From the NCBI GenBank assembly GCA_910577295.1, contig CAJTLS010000003.1, positions 9,630 through 73,629 of the forward strand: a stretch of DNA of 64,000 nt, in the 5' to 3' direction. The translations under genes and the position numbers were made by a program. The notes beneath the pieces were generated by a model. The model ran no database searches. It was not told the origin of the DNA and saw only the letters and a list, made by a program, of their open reading frames with translations. The DNA comes from an uncultured Eubacterium sp. Its GTDB lineage: Bacteria; Bacillota; Clostridia; Lachnospirales; Lachnospiraceae. Below, in pieces: positions 32,543-41,468 of this stretch. The number at the start of each line of letters is the position of its first letter. Position 1 is the first letter of the stretch.

Positions 32543-33081
32543 AAATAGCAGTAATAGTAGGACACTCACTACTGAAAAACGGGTCATATACAAGTGCGGA
32601 CGGAAAAAGATATGGAGGATGTAATGAATATAAATGGAATCGTGCTTTTTCAAAGCAGCTTGTATCGGCGCTAAAAGCGAACGGGCATAAAGTCAAAAGA
32701 ATTATTTGTCCGGAAAAGAAGTTTACATCGGCAGCGCAGGAGAAGAGTTATAAATTGAATTTGGTTAATTCGGGAGGATACGACCTAATTATCGAATTGC
32801 ATTTAAACGCTGCTTCGGTAAATGCCAAAGGTACGGAGGTTCTTTATAAATCTGATGCCGGAAAGAAATATGCACAGAAGATACAGAAGCAGTTATCTAC
32901 GGTATTTACGAATCGTGGCATTAAAAGACGCAATGATTTGTACATGCTCAACAGCACAAAGCCGACGGCGCTCATTTTGGAGACGTTCTTTTGTACGAAT
33001 AAGTCAGATTATAAAAAAGGGAAAGGACTGGCAAAAAGAAAGAAGCTTGCCGGATTAGTTGCCAAAGGAATAGGAAAATAA
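32539..33081 (+). CDS. N-acetylmuramoyl-L-alanine amidase (endolysin)
   Basis: 180 aa, TTG start at 32539 overlapping the previous stop (TTGA), with AAGGAGG in range. The Amidase_3 zinc-enzyme motifs are VGHSL (His ligand), GGCNEYKWN (Glu ligand), IELHLNA (His ligand) and ILETFF (catalytic Glu). It cleaves the bond between muramic acid and the peptide stem. No cell-wall-binding domain is attached, so it is a short single-domain lysin. Confidence 0.9.
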   Translation: MKIAVIVGHSLLKNGSYTSADGKRYGGCNEYKWNRAFSKQLVSALKANGHKVKRIICPEKKFTSAAQEKSYKLNLVNSGGYDLIIELHLNAASVNAKGTEVLYKSDAGKKYAQKIQKQLSTVFTNRGIKRRNDLYMLNSTKPTALILETFFCTNKSDYKKGKGLAKRKKLAGLVAKGIGK

Positions 33082-33121
33082 AGACAAAAGGGGCAGCAGA
33101 GCAAATCAAAGGGGGGATGAT

Positions 33122-33469
33122 ATGGCGAGAGACAAACCAGATATCAAACCCCAGTACAAATTAGTGGCAGCAAATTATATCGGGAAAGCTGCCGGAAATG
33201 CTGAAAAAGCGTGCATTATGGCAGGTTACTCAAAGTCATATGCGCGTGGAAATGCCTATAAAATAGTGGCAAGAAAAGACGTCCAAGAATATATGGAGTA
33301 TCTACAAAGCGTTATAACACAACAGGGGGAAATAGCGTCAATTGAGGAAATACAAACATTTTGGACAACGATAATGAATGACAAAGGAATTAAGCCGAGA
33401 GACCGGTTAAGGGCATCCGAGTTACTAGCAAAGGTGCAGGGAGCATTTAAAAAGGAGGAAGACTGGTGA
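33122..33469 (+). CDS. terS: Terminase small subunit (Terminase_2 family)
   Basis: 115 aa, ATG 33122 behind AAAGGGGGG. The family pattern is an HTH-like N-terminus (NAEKACIMAGYSKSYARGNA, then YKIVARKDVQEYMEYL) and a C-terminal GIKPRDRLRASELLAKVQGAF. It recognises the packaging site. It is separated from the large subunit by 2.7 kb, which is unusual. The next gene starts in its stop codon. Confidence 0.85.
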   Translation: MARDKPDIKPQYKLVAANYIGKAAGNAEKACIMAGYSKSYARGNAYKIVARKDVQEYMEYLQSVITQQGEIASIEEIQTFWTTIMNDKGIKPRDRLRASELLAKVQGAFKKEEDW

Positions 33470-34185
33470 GAACATTAGCCACATTTTATAAATCCAAAGA
33501 CTGGAGAAAACTGCTGCAAATAATCAAAACGGAGCGGCTTACGGCGTCTGGAGAGTTGATTTGTCAGCATTGCGGAAAACCGATTGTATATGCATATGAT
33601 TGCATTGGACATCACAAAGTACCACTGACGGAAGAAAACGTCAATGATGTAACGATATCACTCAATCCGGACAAGATTATGCTTGTACATCACCGGTGCC
33701 ACAACCTGATACATAATAAGTTGCAACAGCAACAACAGAAAGTTTTTATTGTGTATGGTCCTCCATTAGCGGGAAAGAGCACCTATGTAAAAGAAGCGAT
33801 GAATAATGGGGATATAGTACTTGATATAGACTCCATATGGGAGTGTGTGAGCGGGTTGCCGCGCTATATAAAACCGGCAAGACTTAACGCCGTTGTATTT
33901 GGGGTACGAGATTGTATTTTAGAATCGGTCAGGTACCGGCGCGGGAAATGGTTAAATGCATACATAATTGGAGGATATCCGCTTTCTTCCGAACGGGAAA
34001 GACTGTTATCGTTACTCGAAGCAGAAGAAATATTTATTGATACGAGCAGGGATGTTTGTCTACAACGGTTGGACATGGAAGAGGACGGAAGAGACAAAAA
34101 AGAATGGAAACGGTATATCGAACAATGGTTTGAGCGATATACCCCCCCCACTTTTGCCGGAACACAAGCCATAGGAGAACTGTAG
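33466..34185 (+). CDS. HNH endonuclease fused to a P-loop kinase-like domain
   Basis: 239 aa, GTG 33466 overlapping the terS stop. Residues about 1-90 form an HNH nuclease: CQHCGKP, GHHKVPL, then LVHHRCHNLIH. A Gln-rich linker (LQQQQQK) leads to a P-loop domain (VYGPPLAGKSTY, about 95-107) resembling small nucleotide kinases, with an LDIDSIWE acidic strand. HNH proteins by TerS often help cos cleavage. What the kinase half does is unknown. Near the 3' end eight C in a row (34142-34149) make the terminal 15 codons sensitive to slippage. Confidence 0.82.
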   Translation: MRTLATFYKSKDWRKLLQIIKTERLTASGELICQHCGKPIVYAYDCIGHHKVPLTEENVNDVTISLNPDKIMLVHHRCHNLIHNKLQQQQQKVFIVYGPPLAGKSTYVKEAMNNGDIVLDIDSIWECVSGLPRYIKPARLNAVVFGVRDCILESVRYRRGKWLNAYIIGGYPLSSERERLLSLLEAEEIFIDTSRDVCLQRLDMEEDGRDKKEWKRYIEQWFERYTPPTFAGTQAIGEL

Positions 34186-34260
34186 AGCAGATTACGTCTC
34201 TCGCAAAAAAGGAAATTTTGAGATTTTTCAGTTTTCAAATTTTGGGAAAGGGGAAAGATA

Positions 34261-34815
34261 TTGAAAAATTACATCCGGATTAATGTGGAATCCGATTTTT
34301 TCCCGATTGTATCCTATGACGACGGGGAAAACGCAGTCATTTTGATATTTGAAAACTATAAAACCGGAACAAAAATTGAGTTGTATCATGGCGGACTCTA
34401 TTTTGGAAGAATAAATCTGAAAAAGGAAGCCGCAGAGTATGAATATAAAATTCCGGCGAACTATTGTTTTGATGGACATATCATGCATATACGGGGAAGT
34501 GGAAGAGAAATCCACATCATAGGAGACGAAAAAGCGTTTAGCAATTTGAAACTGACAAAAAGGACAGACCGCATAATTGTATGCGAGGGAAACCTAAAAA
34601 TCAGGAACCAGACAGGAGACGGAGAGTTGAAAAAGAAAGTTGTTTCCAAATTGCCGGATAAGTCGGAGGCAGATGCCAATACCATCTATTTTCTGGCAAA
34701 AAAATCAGAAGATAAAGAAGATGTTTACGAAGAATATGTACTAATCAACGGAGCGTGGGAACGGTTTAGCCAGCGGGAAGAAAAAGAGAATATAGATTTT
34801 TCAAATATGTTATAG
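34261..34815 (+). CDS. Tail-fibre or baseplate-associated protein (184 aa)
   Basis: TTG 34261 behind AAAGGGGAAAG. The N-terminal 90 residues are beta-rich (IRINVESDFFPIVSYDDGE, LYFGRINLKKEAAEYEYKIP), like BppU-type Ig folds. The C-terminal part (LPDKSEADANTIYFLAKKSE, then YEEYVLINGAWERF) matches a module common at the ends of Clostridia phage fibre proteins. I infer a structural host-recognition role. Its location before TerL rather than after the tape measure is unusual. Confidence 0.62.
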   Translation: MKNYIRINVESDFFPIVSYDDGENAVILIFENYKTGTKIELYHGGLYFGRINLKKEAAEYEYKIPANYCFDGHIMHIRGSGREIHIIGDEKAFSNLKLTKRTDRIIVCEGNLKIRNQTGDGELKKKVVSKLPDKSEADANTIYFLAKKSEDKEDVYEEYVLINGAWERFSQREEKENIDFSNML

Positions 34816-34827
34816 GAGGAGCGGAAT

Positions 34828-35196
34828 ATGGGATATATCTCAAAAGAGTATTTAACGACACAATTCCAGAATTTTGCTGACCGGATAAGCAATGTATTTG
34901 CCAAAAAAGCAGAGATAAGCAATATAAATAACACGGCAGATGCGACAAAGTTTGTAAAAGGCCTTAAGGACCAGCGGCCGACGGAGCAAGGAGTAACAAA
35001 GCAGAATGTCGTATTTAGTTCGGCCAATATGGCAAAGAGTGATTTTACTAATGGAGGTTCAATTTTGGTGCATCAATACGGAACAAGCAGTACCCCGGGA
35101 ACGATGAAAATAATGGCAGCAAGTGTATTAAAAGATATTTTGTCAGTACCAGCACAGGACACGGGAAATATTGATTTTTCTAAATACTTTGTTTGA
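34828..35196 (+). CDS. Short tail-fibre-like protein A (122 aa)
   Basis: ATG 34828 behind AGGAGGAG. It begins GYISKEYLTTQFQNFADRIS, nearly the same N-terminal tag as the next gene. Its body is different (KGLKDQRPTEQGVTKQNVVF, SILVHQYGTSSTPGTMKI). Shared head plus unlike body is the usual pattern of paralogous adhesin genes. Function is inferred. Confidence 0.6.
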   Translation: MGYISKEYLTTQFQNFADRISNVFAKKAEISNINNTADATKFVKGLKDQRPTEQGVTKQNVVFSSANMAKSDFTNGGSILVHQYGTSSTPGTMKIMAASVLKDILSVPAQDTGNIDFSKYFV

Positions 35197-35207
35197 GGGG
35201 TGAACAA

Positions 35208-35660
35208 ATGGGTTTTGTTTCGAAACAGTATTTGCAGACACAATTTCAAAATTTTGCCACACGGATTTCGGATGTATTTGCCAAAAAAGGAACAACAAAT
35301 AACTCATTTAGTGGTTATGAAGAGGGTACTTGGACACCAAAACATGGTTACACGGCAGACCCAACACAATTTATGCTCACAAACGGAGAGTATACCAAAA
35401 TAGGAAATATTGTTGTTGCAAGGTGTAAAGTTGCTCCGGGGGCCAAAGATGGAGATTATGGTATATACATAAGTAAAGCCTCAACGCCGTTTGTAATGAA
35501 GCATTTTATATTAGCAACATTGCAGGAGATATATAACGGTAAAAAAACTGATGGGTGCGAGGTAGGCGCGATAGGCTCTGTTTATTTTGGGTCAAAGGCA
35601 TTTTCGCATAGTAACAGTGAGCTGACGACTTATTATGTAACCATTATGTATGCTATTTAA
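35208..35660 (+). CDS. Short tail-fibre-like protein B (150 aa)
   Basis: ATG 35208 follows GAGGGGTGAACAA. The N-terminal tag GFVSKQYLQTQFQNFATRIS mirrors protein A. The body has YEEGTWTPKHGY and NGEYTKIGNIVVARCKV, a motif frequently seen in tail-fibre C-terminal domains. It is likely to be surface exposed on the virion and to contact the host. Confidence 0.7.
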   Translation: MGFVSKQYLQTQFQNFATRISDVFAKKGTTNNSFSGYEEGTWTPKHGYTADPTQFMLTNGEYTKIGNIVVARCKVAPGAKDGDYGIYISKASTPFVMKHFILATLQEIYNGKKTDGCEVGAIGSVYFGSKAFSHSNSELTTYYVTIMYAI

Positions 35661-35674
35661 GCGGAGGGCGGACT

Positions 35675-35920
35675 ATGCAGCTAAAAAAGATAGTAGATAT
35701 GCTGACAGAAGAAAGCGTCAGTATTGTAACACAAAAATATATGCAGTATGAGGGTGAGACGGTTCAGGTTGGCAAAAACCACAGGAAGGGTTATAGCAAT
35801 TCGGCGGCGGGAAGAACAGAACTGGCAAGGGAAGAACCAAAAGAAGTCGTTGAGGCGGTGTTTGCTATATGGGGAGATACGCCAACGGTATTGGGCGAGG
35901 CGCAGGAAAATGAAGAATAG
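35675..35920 (+). CDS. Small tail-fibre-region protein (81 aa)
   Basis: ATG 35675 behind GCGGAGGGCGG. The pattern GETVQVGKNHRKGYSNSAAGR followed by EVVEAVFAIWGDTPTV is typical of a small protein that follows tail-fibre genes in Clostridia siphophages. Its presence supports reading 34.2-35.9 kb as a fibre module. The molecular role is unknown. Confidence 0.6.
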   Translation: MQLKKIVDMLTEESVSIVTQKYMQYEGETVQVGKNHRKGYSNSAAGRTELAREEPKEVVEAVFAIWGDTPTVLGEAQENEE

Positions 35921-36239
35921 AAGAAAAGAAAAGTTACTGTCCTTATGTGGAGACGATAAAACACAGGTTTTGCAACTGGTAGATGAATTAGTATTTTTGG
36001 AAACACAACTGGAGGAAATAAAGAAATTACCATTTTACAAAGTACACCCGCAAATCAGGGAAAAGCAGAAGCTTTTACCGGCCGGGAAAATATATAAAGA
36101 ACTTTTGCAGCAATACAATGCGTGCTTAAAGTTATTTGCCAGCATAACAGGGATTGAAATGGATGACGAAGAAACTCCGTTGAGAAAGTGGGTGAAAGAA
36201 TATGCTAATCAAAAACAGAAAAATATGGACGCCGGATAA
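35910..36239 (+). CDS. P27-like terminase small-subunit-type protein (109 aa)
   Basis: ATG 35910, overlapping the previous stop region. The helical sequence VDELVFLETQLEEIKKLPF, KLLPAGKIYKELLQQY and the ending EETPLRKWVKEYANQ resemble small proteins, some P27 small terminases, that directly precede terminase large subunit. It overlaps terL by 38 bp. If it is a terminase subunit, the phage has two TerS-like genes, which needs explanation. Confidence 0.55.
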   Translation: MKNRRKEKLLSLCGDDKTQVLQLVDELVFLETQLEEIKKLPFYKVHPQIREKQKLLPAGKIYKELLQQYNACLKLFASITGIEMDDEETPLRKWVKEYANQKQKNMDAG

Positions 36240-37929
36240 TTCTTTTTTGCTGGAGTACCGTGAGCGGATAAAATGCGGAGAAATTATTGCCGGACAAGAA
36301 TTAATCATGGAACTTGATAATCTGGCAGAGGACTTTAACGACGATACATATTTTTACGATACGGATGATGCTAACCTGCGGATGGATTTTATGGAGCGTT
36401 GTGTACGTTTGACAAAATCACCGTATTACAACAAGCCGATGAGGCTGATGCTTTGGCAAAAAGCATTTATTGAGGCGGTTTACTCCTTTAAGATGGCGGT
36501 GGAGAGTAAAGATTTAGGGATGGTAATTGACCGGTTTAAAAAAATCCTTTTACTGATTGCCCGTAAAAATGCAAAGAGTGAGACTTGCTCGGCAATTGGT
36601 TTGTCCGAGCTGGTTGTTGGAAATGAAGGGTCCGATTTAGTATGTGCGTCAAACGACGATAACCAAGCGTCCATTACATATGACGCAATAGACACCATGA
36701 GAAAACTAATAGACCCTGACGACAAAGACACAAAAAGAAACCAGAGATTTATTATCAACAAAACCAATAATTCAAAGATTTTTAAGTTATCAGAAAGAAC
36801 AAGAAACAAAGAGGGAAGAAACATCGATTTTGCAATTATTGATGAAGTACATGAAATGATTACCAATACGATAGCAAAATCAATCGAGCAGTCGCAAAGT
36901 CTCAAAGATAATCCTAAATTTTTTGAAATTACGACAGAGGGATTTGTCTTTGAGGGCTACCTTGATGAAGAACTGGCAGCCGGAAGAAAAATAATCAACA
37001 AAGAAGATGATACCATGGCCGGAAAAAGAATGCTGCCATGGTTTTACACACAGGACAGCGAACAAGAAATATTTACAAATCCAAAATCATGGATGAAAAG
37101 CAATCCGACACTGGGGATTATAAAAAAGCAATCCTATCTGGAGGAGCAGGTTGAGAAAGCAAAAACATCAAAGGCAGAACGGATATTCATTTTGTCAAAA
37201 GATTTTAACATAAAGCAAAACAGTGTTCAGGCGTGGCTGAATAGGGAAGATTATACCTATGAAGCAAAATTTGATATAGAAGATTTTCGTGGCAGCTATT
37301 GTTTGGGTGCGGTAGATTTAGCAGAAACAACTGATTTGACTTCGGCGAAAATTTTGTTGATGAAACCGGGAGACAAAACAAAGTATATATACGGCAAATA
37401 TTTTATTCCGGAAGGAAAATTGAAAAAATCGGACGATAAGAATGCCGGAGCTAATTATCTGGAGTGGGCAAAACAAGGATACATAGAAATTTTAGAGGGG
37501 AACGATGTAGATGCATCCGTTGTGGCAGATTGGTTTTTTAAGGAGTTATATAAAAAATATAATATCCTGTTACTCAGGTGTGGATACGACCAAAAATTTT
37601 CGCGGGATTTTATTAGACGTATGGGGGAGTACGGAGCGACAAAAGAAACAGAAGAGCTTGTAATGATATTGCAAAATGCGCAGACGTTATCCGGCGCAAT
37701 AAAATTGTGTGAAGCAGATTTTAAAAGTCAAATCATTAACTATAATGAAAATCCGGTAGACCGGTGGTGTCTGAAAAATTCGTCAGTCAAAATAGATGAA
37801 AAAGGAAACTACTTGTGTGTCAGAACCAAGACATCGGAAAAGATTGACGGAGCCGTATCATTAATAATTTTGTATGAAATGTACAGAAGATACCGTTCCG
37901 AGTTTAGAAAAAAAGCGGAAAGGAAGTGA
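36202..37929 (+). CDS. terL: Terminase large subunit
   Basis: 575 aa, ATG 36202. The ATPase part has the deviant Walker A LLIARKNAKSE and Walker B IDFAIIDEVHEM. The nuclease part has AVDLAETTDLTSAK and a later DQKFSRDF region. It cuts concatemeric DNA and drives it into proheads. The length and the K-N-A-K-S motif are those of the Terminase_1 family used by HK97-like siphophages. Portal follows 4 bp later. Confidence 0.95.
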   Translation: MLIKNRKIWTPDNSFLLEYRERIKCGEIIAGQELIMELDNLAEDFNDDTYFYDTDDANLRMDFMERCVRLTKSPYYNKPMRLMLWQKAFIEAVYSFKMAVESKDLGMVIDRFKKILLLIARKNAKSETCSAIGLSELVVGNEGSDLVCASNDDNQASITYDAIDTMRKLIDPDDKDTKRNQRFIINKTNNSKIFKLSERTRNKEGRNIDFAIIDEVHEMITNTIAKSIEQSQSLKDNPKFFEITTEGFVFEGYLDEELAAGRKIINKEDDTMAGKRMLPWFYTQDSEQEIFTNPKSWMKSNPTLGIIKKQSYLEEQVEKAKTSKAERIFILSKDFNIKQNSVQAWLNREDYTYEAKFDIEDFRGSYCLGAVDLAETTDLTSAKILLMKPGDKTKYIYGKYFIPEGKLKKSDDKNAGANYLEWAKQGYIEILEGNDVDASVVADWFFKELYKKYNILLLRCGYDQKFSRDFIRRMGEYGATKETEELVMILQNAQTLSGAIKLCEADFKSQIINYNENPVDRWCLKNSSVKIDEKGNYLCVRTKTSEKIDGAVSLIILYEMYRRYRSEFRKKAERK

Positions 37930-37933
37930 GACC

Positions 37934-39166
37934 GTGGGTTGGATAAAGGATACGTTAAAAAAGGCTTTTTTAAAAAAAGGTATGGTTTATGCGGATACAC
38001 TAAGCGGGAATGTTCCGGTATTTTCGCAGTTTGGACAAAATATCTACGCATCGGATGTTGTGCAACAGGCAGTAACGTGCATAGTCACGGAAATGAGCAA
38101 ATTGCAGCCAACACATATCAAAAAAAATGGGGATGATTTAATACCGGTTATAGGACAAGACAGCTTGCAGGGGATTTTGAATAATCCTAATCCGTTAATG
38201 ACAAAGACGGACTTTCTGGAGAAAGTGACATGGCAGCTTATGTTGAATCATAATGCATTTATCGTACCGGTATTTAAACAATGGAAAGAAAGCAAGAAAA
38301 TAAAAAGAAAATATATGGCCTTGTATCCCATTCAGCCGCTTCAGGTTGATTTCATTGAGGACGCAAGAGGCACATTGTTTGTAAAATTTTTGTTTGCTAA
38401 TAACTTTGAAACTACGCTGCCATACGCAGACGTTATCCATATACGAAAAAATTTTGCAGTAAGTGAATATATGGGAGGAAATGAGAGCGGACAGCCGGAT
38501 AATGCGGCGCTACTCCAGACATTACAGTTAAATAGTGACTTGTTAAAAGGGATTTCCATGGCAATGAAAACATCTTTTAATATCAATGGTATTTTGCAAG
38601 TAGGGTCAATCATAGTAGAAGACGACGTAAAAAAAGAAATAAGAGAATTTGAGAAAAAATTACAAGAATCCAAAAGCGGGATTTTACCAATGGATATGAA
38701 AAGTACATATACAAAGCTACCGCGTGATATAAAACTTGTAGATTCGGAAACGTTGAAATTTATCGACGAAAAAATATTGCGTTTTTTTGGTATCTCATTA
38801 CCTATATTGACCGGAGATTACACAAAAGAACAATATGAGGCATTTTATCAGAAAGCAATCGAACCATTAGTTAATAAATATACGGAAGCATTCACAAAAA
38901 CGCTTTTTCTTCCAGAAGAAAAGGAATTTGGAAATGAAGTCATATTTTTTCCGAAAGATTTAATTTTTATGAGTGTTGACCAAACATTAGAAATGGTGCG
39001 GTTGTTAGGAGACAGCGGCTCGTTGTTTGAAAATGAAAAAAGAAAGTTTTTTGGACTACGGCCACTCAAAGAGCTGGAGGGCGTAAGAGTACAATCGCTA
39101 AATTATGCAAATGTAAATATAGCCGGACAGTATCAAATGAAAAAAGGAGGGGAAAAGGTAAGTTGA
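37934..39166 (+). CDS. HK97-type portal protein
   Basis: 410 aa from GTG 37934, behind GGAAGTGAG; the in-frame ATG inside terL (37874) has no ribosome site. Portal_HK97 features include YASDVVQQAVTCIVTEMSK, the LLNHNAFI-like core (WQLMLNHNAFIVPVF), LPRDIKLVDSETLKF and FFGISLPILTGDYTKEQYEA. The protein forms the dodecameric DNA gate at one capsid vertex. It is translationally coupled to the protease gene by a 4-bp overlap. Confidence 0.94.
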   Translation: MGWIKDTLKKAFLKKGMVYADTLSGNVPVFSQFGQNIYASDVVQQAVTCIVTEMSKLQPTHIKKNGDDLIPVIGQDSLQGILNNPNPLMTKTDFLEKVTWQLMLNHNAFIVPVFKQWKESKKIKRKYMALYPIQPLQVDFIEDARGTLFVKFLFANNFETTLPYADVIHIRKNFAVSEYMGGNESGQPDNAALLQTLQLNSDLLKGISMAMKTSFNINGILQVGSIIVEDDVKKEIREFEKKLQESKSGILPMDMKSTYTKLPRDIKLVDSETLKFIDEKILRFFGISLPILTGDYTKEQYEAFYQKAIEPLVNKYTEAFTKTLFLPEEKEFGNEVIFFPKDLIFMSVDQTLEMVRLLGDSGSLFENEKRKFFGLRPLKELEGVRVQSLNYANVNIAGQYQMKKGGEKVS

Positions 39167-39816
39167 AAAAAGAACTGGAGAATAGAGGATACCTGTTTGA
39201 GATAAGAGCAGAACACAACGAGAAGCACGGCGACTACATAGAGGGGCGGCCCATCGTATACGACAAACCAACAGACATCGGAGGAATGTTTGAGGAAACT
39301 ATCTGCGCCGGGGCATTGGATAAAGCGGATTTAGAAGACGTACGATTTTTAGTGAATCACGATGTAAGTAAAATCCCGTTAGCGAGGTCAAGACGAAACA
39401 ACGAAAACTCGACCATGCAGTTAGTCGTTGATAAACAAGGGTTATCAATCCGCGTGAATTTAGACACGGAAAACAATGCAGAGGCAAAAGCGTTGTATAG
39501 TGCCGTTAAGCGTGGCGACATAACAGGAATGAGCTTTTTGTTTAAGATAGAAAAGGAACACTGGGAGGATTTGGATAAGGACTACCCGAAACGATTTGTA
39601 ATAGCAATTTCAACCGTAATCGAAGTATCCGCGGTGACATTTCCGGCGTATAAGGATACGGAAATTACGGCAAGAAATAAAGAGGCGTTGGACAACGCCA
39701 AAAAGGCGGTGGAGACTGCAAGAGCCGACGCCGGAACGCTGGAAAGCGAAAGGCAGCAGGACAAAAGGCAATTAGAATTATGGAAAGAAAAGAACAAAAT
39801 ATTAGGAGGATTTTAA
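39163..39816 (+). CDS. HK97-family prohead protease
   Basis: 217 aa, TTG 39163 overlapping the portal stop. The start RGYLFEIRAEHNEKHG is the usual one for this family. The protease core is visible: FLVNHDVSKIPLAR with the catalytic His, and GDITGMSFLFK with the catalytic Ser. The C-terminal tail is helical and charged, as in assembly-scaffold fusions. It matures the capsid by removing the delta domain of the next gene product. Confidence 0.92.
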   Translation: MKKELENRGYLFEIRAEHNEKHGDYIEGRPIVYDKPTDIGGMFEETICAGALDKADLEDVRFLVNHDVSKIPLARSRRNNENSTMQLVVDKQGLSIRVNLDTENNAEAKALYSAVKRGDITGMSFLFKIEKEHWEDLDKDYPKRFVIAISTVIEVSAVTFPAYKDTEITARNKEALDNAKKAVETARADAGTLESERQQDKRQLELWKEKNKILGGF

Positions 39817-39817
39817 A

Positions 39818-41164
39818 ATGAACAGAAAAGATATTTTGAAACGGAAACAGAAAAGATATGAGGAAAAGCGGGCGGAATTAGTAAAACGCTCCAACGAATC
39901 AGAAGACGTAAATGAGGTACGAGCAATACACGAACAATTGCAGGATATTGCCGACGAACTACGAGATATCGCTGACGAATTGTCAGCACTGGAGGAAAAC
40001 GAAGAGGGTCAGGGCGAGACAGGTCAGGAAGAAGCTGGCGAAAAAGAGGGAAGAAGTATAAATCAGGACGTACCAAGCGGCGCAGAAGTCCGAGGCGGCC
40101 AGATTGTGGGCGCATTCCGGCAGCAATCAATTAATACAAATAGCGAAGAAATCGAACCGACGGATACGAAAGAGTACAGAACCGCATTTATGGAATTTGT
40201 GTGCAGGGGGACTCCGATACCGGAAAACCTCAGGGCAGAGGTGCCGCAATTGCGGGCGAATGAGGTGACAACAACGACAGATACAAGCGCCGTTATCCCT
40301 ACGACACTGATGAACAAAATTGTCGAGAAAATGGAAACTTACGGCAATGTATGGGCGAGGGTAACGAAAACCAACATACAAGGGGGCGTAGAAATACCGG
40401 TTTTAACACTAAAACCGGAAGCCACTTGGATAGGAGAGAGCAATAGCAGCGACGACAAAAAAGTTAAAGCGGATGAAAAAATATCCTTTAGTTATTATGG
40501 CATTGAGTGTAAGATTGCGCAAACACTGTTAGCCAATGTTGTCACCCTGGAAATATTCCAAAACAAATTTGTCCAGTTATCGACAGAAGCAATTATAAAA
40601 GGAATTGAAAAAGCGATATTTGTCGGCTCGGGAAGCGGCCAGCCTACGGGAATATTAAAAGAATCGCGGGTACCGAAAGAAAATATTATAACGATGAAGC
40701 CGGAAGATATGACTTGGGATGGATGGCATAAAAAAGTAAAGGCAAAAATGAAAAAAGCATACAGAAACGGCCAGTTTTATATGAGCCAAGGTACATGGGA
40801 TGGCACGATAAACGGTATGGTAGATACTACCGGACAGCCGATTGCCCGTGTTAATTACGGTATCGATGGAAAAGAAATCAACCGCTTTCTGGGCAAAGAA
40901 GTGGAGACAGTGGAAGAGGAAATTTTGCAGGATTATGAAAACGCAAAGACAGGTGATGTATTTGCCGTATTTATCAATATGTCCAATTATGCCGTTAATT
41001 CCAATTTAAAAATGATAACCGTTAAGTGGATAGACAACGATACAAATCAGGTAAAAAATAAAAATATCATGATTTGCGACGGAAAACTGATTGACCCTAA
41101 TGGCGTACTGATTATTAAAAAAGGTGCAGCCACGACAAGTACATCAACAAATACGCAACAGTGA
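39818..41164 (+). CDS. HK97-fold major capsid protein
   Basis: 448 aa, ATG 39818 behind AGGAGG. A coiled-coil delta/scaffold region (about 1-115) rich in Glu and Arg is expected to be cleaved by the protease. The capsid domain follows (VIPTTLMNKIVEKMETYGNV, GGVEIPVLTLKPEATWIGES, FVGSGSGQPTGIL). A Thr/Ser tail (ATTSTSTNTQQ) ends the protein. Confidence 0.94.
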   Translation: MNRKDILKRKQKRYEEKRAELVKRSNESEDVNEVRAIHEQLQDIADELRDIADELSALEENEEGQGETGQEEAGEKEGRSINQDVPSGAEVRGGQIVGAFRQQSINTNSEEIEPTDTKEYRTAFMEFVCRGTPIPENLRAEVPQLRANEVTTTTDTSAVIPTTLMNKIVEKMETYGNVWARVTKTNIQGGVEIPVLTLKPEATWIGESNSSDDKKVKADEKISFSYYGIECKIAQTLLANVVTLEIFQNKFVQLSTEAIIKGIEKAIFVGSGSGQPTGILKESRVPKENIITMKPEDMTWDGWHKKVKAKMKKAYRNGQFYMSQGTWDGTINGMVDTTGQPIARVNYGIDGKEINRFLGKEVETVEEEILQDYENAKTGDVFAVFINMSNYAVNSNLKMITVKWIDNDTNQVKNKNIMICDGKLIDPNGVLIIKKGAATTSTSTNTQQ

Positions 41165-41189
41165 CAAAAAGAGACAGGGGTGACGTTAT

Positions 41190-41468
41190 ATGACTCAAGA
41201 GGAACAATTGCAGGCAGTCAAAGAGGGCATGAATATCAGCGGCGATTATCAGGATAAAGCGTTGTTGGTTTATCTCCGGGAGGCCAGAGAGTATTTGCTA
41301 GATGCCGGCGTATCAAAAGAAATTTTGGATACAGAAAAGGCAATTGGGATACTGGCGCGGGGCGTTACGGATTTATGGAATTATGGAGCCGGAAACGGGA
41401 AATTATCCCCGTATTTTAAAGAGCGGGCAATCCAGCTTATCTATAAATCAAAGGAGGGAAATGAGTGA
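41190..41468 (+). CDS. Head-tail connector (gp6-like)
   Basis: 92 aa, ATG 41190 behind CAGGGGTGACG. Helical protein with DKALLVYLREAREYLLDAGV and KAIGILARGVTDLWNYGAG, the pattern of the gp6/YqbG-type adaptor that binds below the portal. It is placed directly after the capsid gene and overlaps the next gene by 4 bp, which confirms the connector cluster. Confidence 0.8.
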   Translation: MTQEEQLQAVKEGMNISGDYQDKALLVYLREAREYLLDAGVSKEILDTEKAIGILARGVTDLWNYGAGNGKLSPYFKERAIQLIYKSKEGNE

